Source: Monarcha castaneiventris obscurior
Lineage: Eukaryota; Chordata; Aves; Passeriformes; Monarchidae
Direction of reading: 5' to 3'
NCBI GenBank assembly: GCA_026261815.1
Contig: JAMPIT010000059.1
Coordinates: forward strand, 15,052,001-15,116,000
DNA length: 64,000 bases
Shown: positions 62,401-64,000 of the stretch, one piece after another
How positions within the stretch are numbered: position 1 is the stretch's first letter
Layout: the number at the start of each line of letters is the position of its first letter
Position numbers and translations under genes: made by a program
The notes under the pieces: model-generated
What the model was told of the DNA's origin: nothing
Databases searched by the model: none
What the model saw: the letters and a program-made list of their open reading frames with translations, nothing else

Positions 62401-64000
62401 AATATTTTAATTTGAACATTTAAAGTGTGTCCCTACTCATATTTTAACATATAGCATATTCCACACATATCTTTATCCTTTTACTCACAGGTTGTTCTAG
62501 AAAGCACACACTTATGTTACCAATAGGAAGTGCTAATTAACTGCTTTCTCAAACTACTCTTAAACAGAGGAAGTTTAGATAGAATAACCACAAATTTATA
62601 AAGCAACCCAAAAGTCAAAGACCAGAAACTGCACCCTGTGTTCCCGACTCCATCTGTACATGCCTTAGAAGGCAGGGTGGAAACCCTTTGATCTGCCACA
62701 CAGATCTCTTGTCACTTGTGGAAACACTTGTGTAAATGGAGCAACCCTCTGAGAAGTTTAGTGCCCACAGCTGGAGCAATCTCGGGAGGAATAGACACAG
62801 TTTTGTTATCTTGCCTCTCTTTTCTGGTTCAGAGCCATTTTGTCAAACATGCAGCTGTGGGTTTCTTCCTACTTTTATAGTGTGACTGCCAGGGACTTAG
62901 GTCTTTCCTTCCCATTCCTCTTCAAGCTTTGTTTCCCAGTTCTTTCCACACAGCCTTTGCCCAGAGCCACATCCTTCCCAAAGCTGTTGAGCCTAATGTC
63001 TCCCTCACCCTGTGCTTTTCACCTCTGTGAATTCCAGTCAGCTTCTTTCTTCCATTCTGTATTCCCTGTATACCAAATTATCCCACTGAATTTGATTGTG
63101 ATTTGGCCATGTATCTTCTCTGCCAGCCATAAGATCTTTGCTGGAGGAGAGAGGGTATCCAGATAATGCCCTGGATGGAGCCAACAGTGTTTAAGCCTAC
63201 AATTTAAACAAACCACAAGCCCTGCCTTTTAACCTGAGAGTCTTTTCTGCATTTGGATTGCTCATGTGAGCTCCCTGGAGCACCTGCTCCCAAGTCCATG
63301 AAATCTCCTACCAACTGCTTTTCCCAATGTCCAGTCCTGTTTCTTAAAACTCTCCCTTGCACATTACCAAAATCCTTTCCCCTTCTGCAAATATATGCTG
63401 TTTAGTTTCAACTGTTCTAGATATCCAAGAGGAAAAGATTCATATAGTGATAAAGAGAGGCAGCAGTTTCTGAACACAGACAGAAACTTTCTCCCTAAGG
63501 ATAAAGCTAGATATTAGAGATGATTAACTAAACTCTCTCATTGCTTAAAATTACTTCCCCTTCTGTCAGACATTTATGGATGAAGGTAGAAAACACAGAT
63601 TTGTTTAAACAGAATGATTCCCCTAAATTTTTTTTTTGTATATGGAAATCTTCCTTCAGTTTCCTCAGCAAGTAGCAAGGCTTCTCAAGGTGGATCCAGG
63701 TAATCTGCTTTGATTCAAGACCTCTCTTCTAGAACATTTATTTTCTTTATGACCATCTTTCAGCTCAATTTTTGTTCTAAAGAGTCCTCTGACAAAAATC
63801 CTCCTCAAGCTTAGCACCTTGAACACCTACCTGCACTTTCTTACTATTTTGCAGTCTACACTCCAAGGTCCCATTTGAGTTTTTGTCTAGTGACTATCCT
63901 TATTCCTTTTTTCTCTCTTTCCTTTGGAAGACAAGAAAGCTCACCTCCCTACTTCCAGTGATCTCCTTACGTGATTTATTGCTGATCAAAGTGTTTCCAT
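59481..64000. other. Unique non-coding DNA to the window end
   Basis: A 9-C run lies near 59839-59847, a short cat trinucleotide run near 60140-60151, and an A/G-rich tract at 62293-62337. The segment 62880-63380 is C- and T-rich on the given strand and has a 108-codon frame (62840-63166) that I do not recognise. No repeat family was identified. Confidence 0.55.

Noticed and set aside
1..64000. The many open frames of 60-135 codons as small genes
   Set aside because: They overlap each other on both strands and in several phases. They lack recognised motifs and splice context, and occur at the density expected in unconstrained sequence.
1..64000. tRNA, rRNA, snRNA genes or CRISPR arrays
   Set aside because: No cloverleaf, spliceosomal RNA or spaced-repeat pattern was seen. 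The only A/B boxes belong to the SINE at 4062-4165.

Overview
The window looks like AT-rich, CpG-poor vertebrate nuclear DNA, most probably from a bird. The best evidence is a set of CR1-type LINE remnants. Several end in the CR1 signature: a 3' tail reading roughly 'ggtccc/ttttccaacc...' followed by a short array of the octamer attctatg. The repeat density is low, microsatellites are short, and there are degraded ERVL-like LTR pieces of a type I know from avian genomes. Crocodilians also carry CR1, but I would expect a denser and more mixed repeat load there. No bacterial or phage features are present.

I found no intact host gene. All open frames are short, and most overlap others on the opposite strand as chance frames do. 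The window is therefore intergenic or lies inside a long intron. One frame (about 14.56-14.85 kb) reads like a protein, and another (17.51-18.00 kb) is the longest in the window. Both are reported as unproven.

Layout: 0-4 kb is unique sequence with one GC-richer patch (3.1-3.56 kb). At 4.06 kb there is a MIR/CORE-type tRNA-derived SINE with readable A and B boxes. From 5.26 to 7.61 kb lie three old CR1 pieces: a reverse-transcriptase fragment, a probable minus-strand piece and a 3' tail. From 7.6 to 23.6 kb is mostly unique sequence with an AT microsatellite at 14.12 kb. A CR1 3' end sits at 23.65-23.84 kb and a MIR-like remnant on the minus strand at 24.6 kb. A CpG-retaining, repeat-free stretch (28.37-29.53 kb) stands out as possible regulatory DNA. 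From 38.9 to 40.9 kb are a possible solo LTR and a recognisable ERVL-like LTR. Two neighbouring CR1 3' ends lie at 43.7-45.2 kb. At 50.62 kb there is a striking 63-nt near-perfect hairpin. The largest element is a roughly 2-kb 5'-truncated CR1 (53.49-55.51 kb) carrying a dead ORF2 and a full 3' end. A second copy of the ERVL-like LTR is at 59.05-59.48 kb, and the window ends in unremarkable unique DNA.

There is no gene network to describe. The content is layers of transposon fossils of different ages in otherwise unique DNA. The item most worth pursuing as undescribed is the 50.62-kb hairpin, followed by the CpG-retaining block and the protein-like frame at 14.6 kb. All repeat names were assigned by eye from remembered consensus patterns, without any search.
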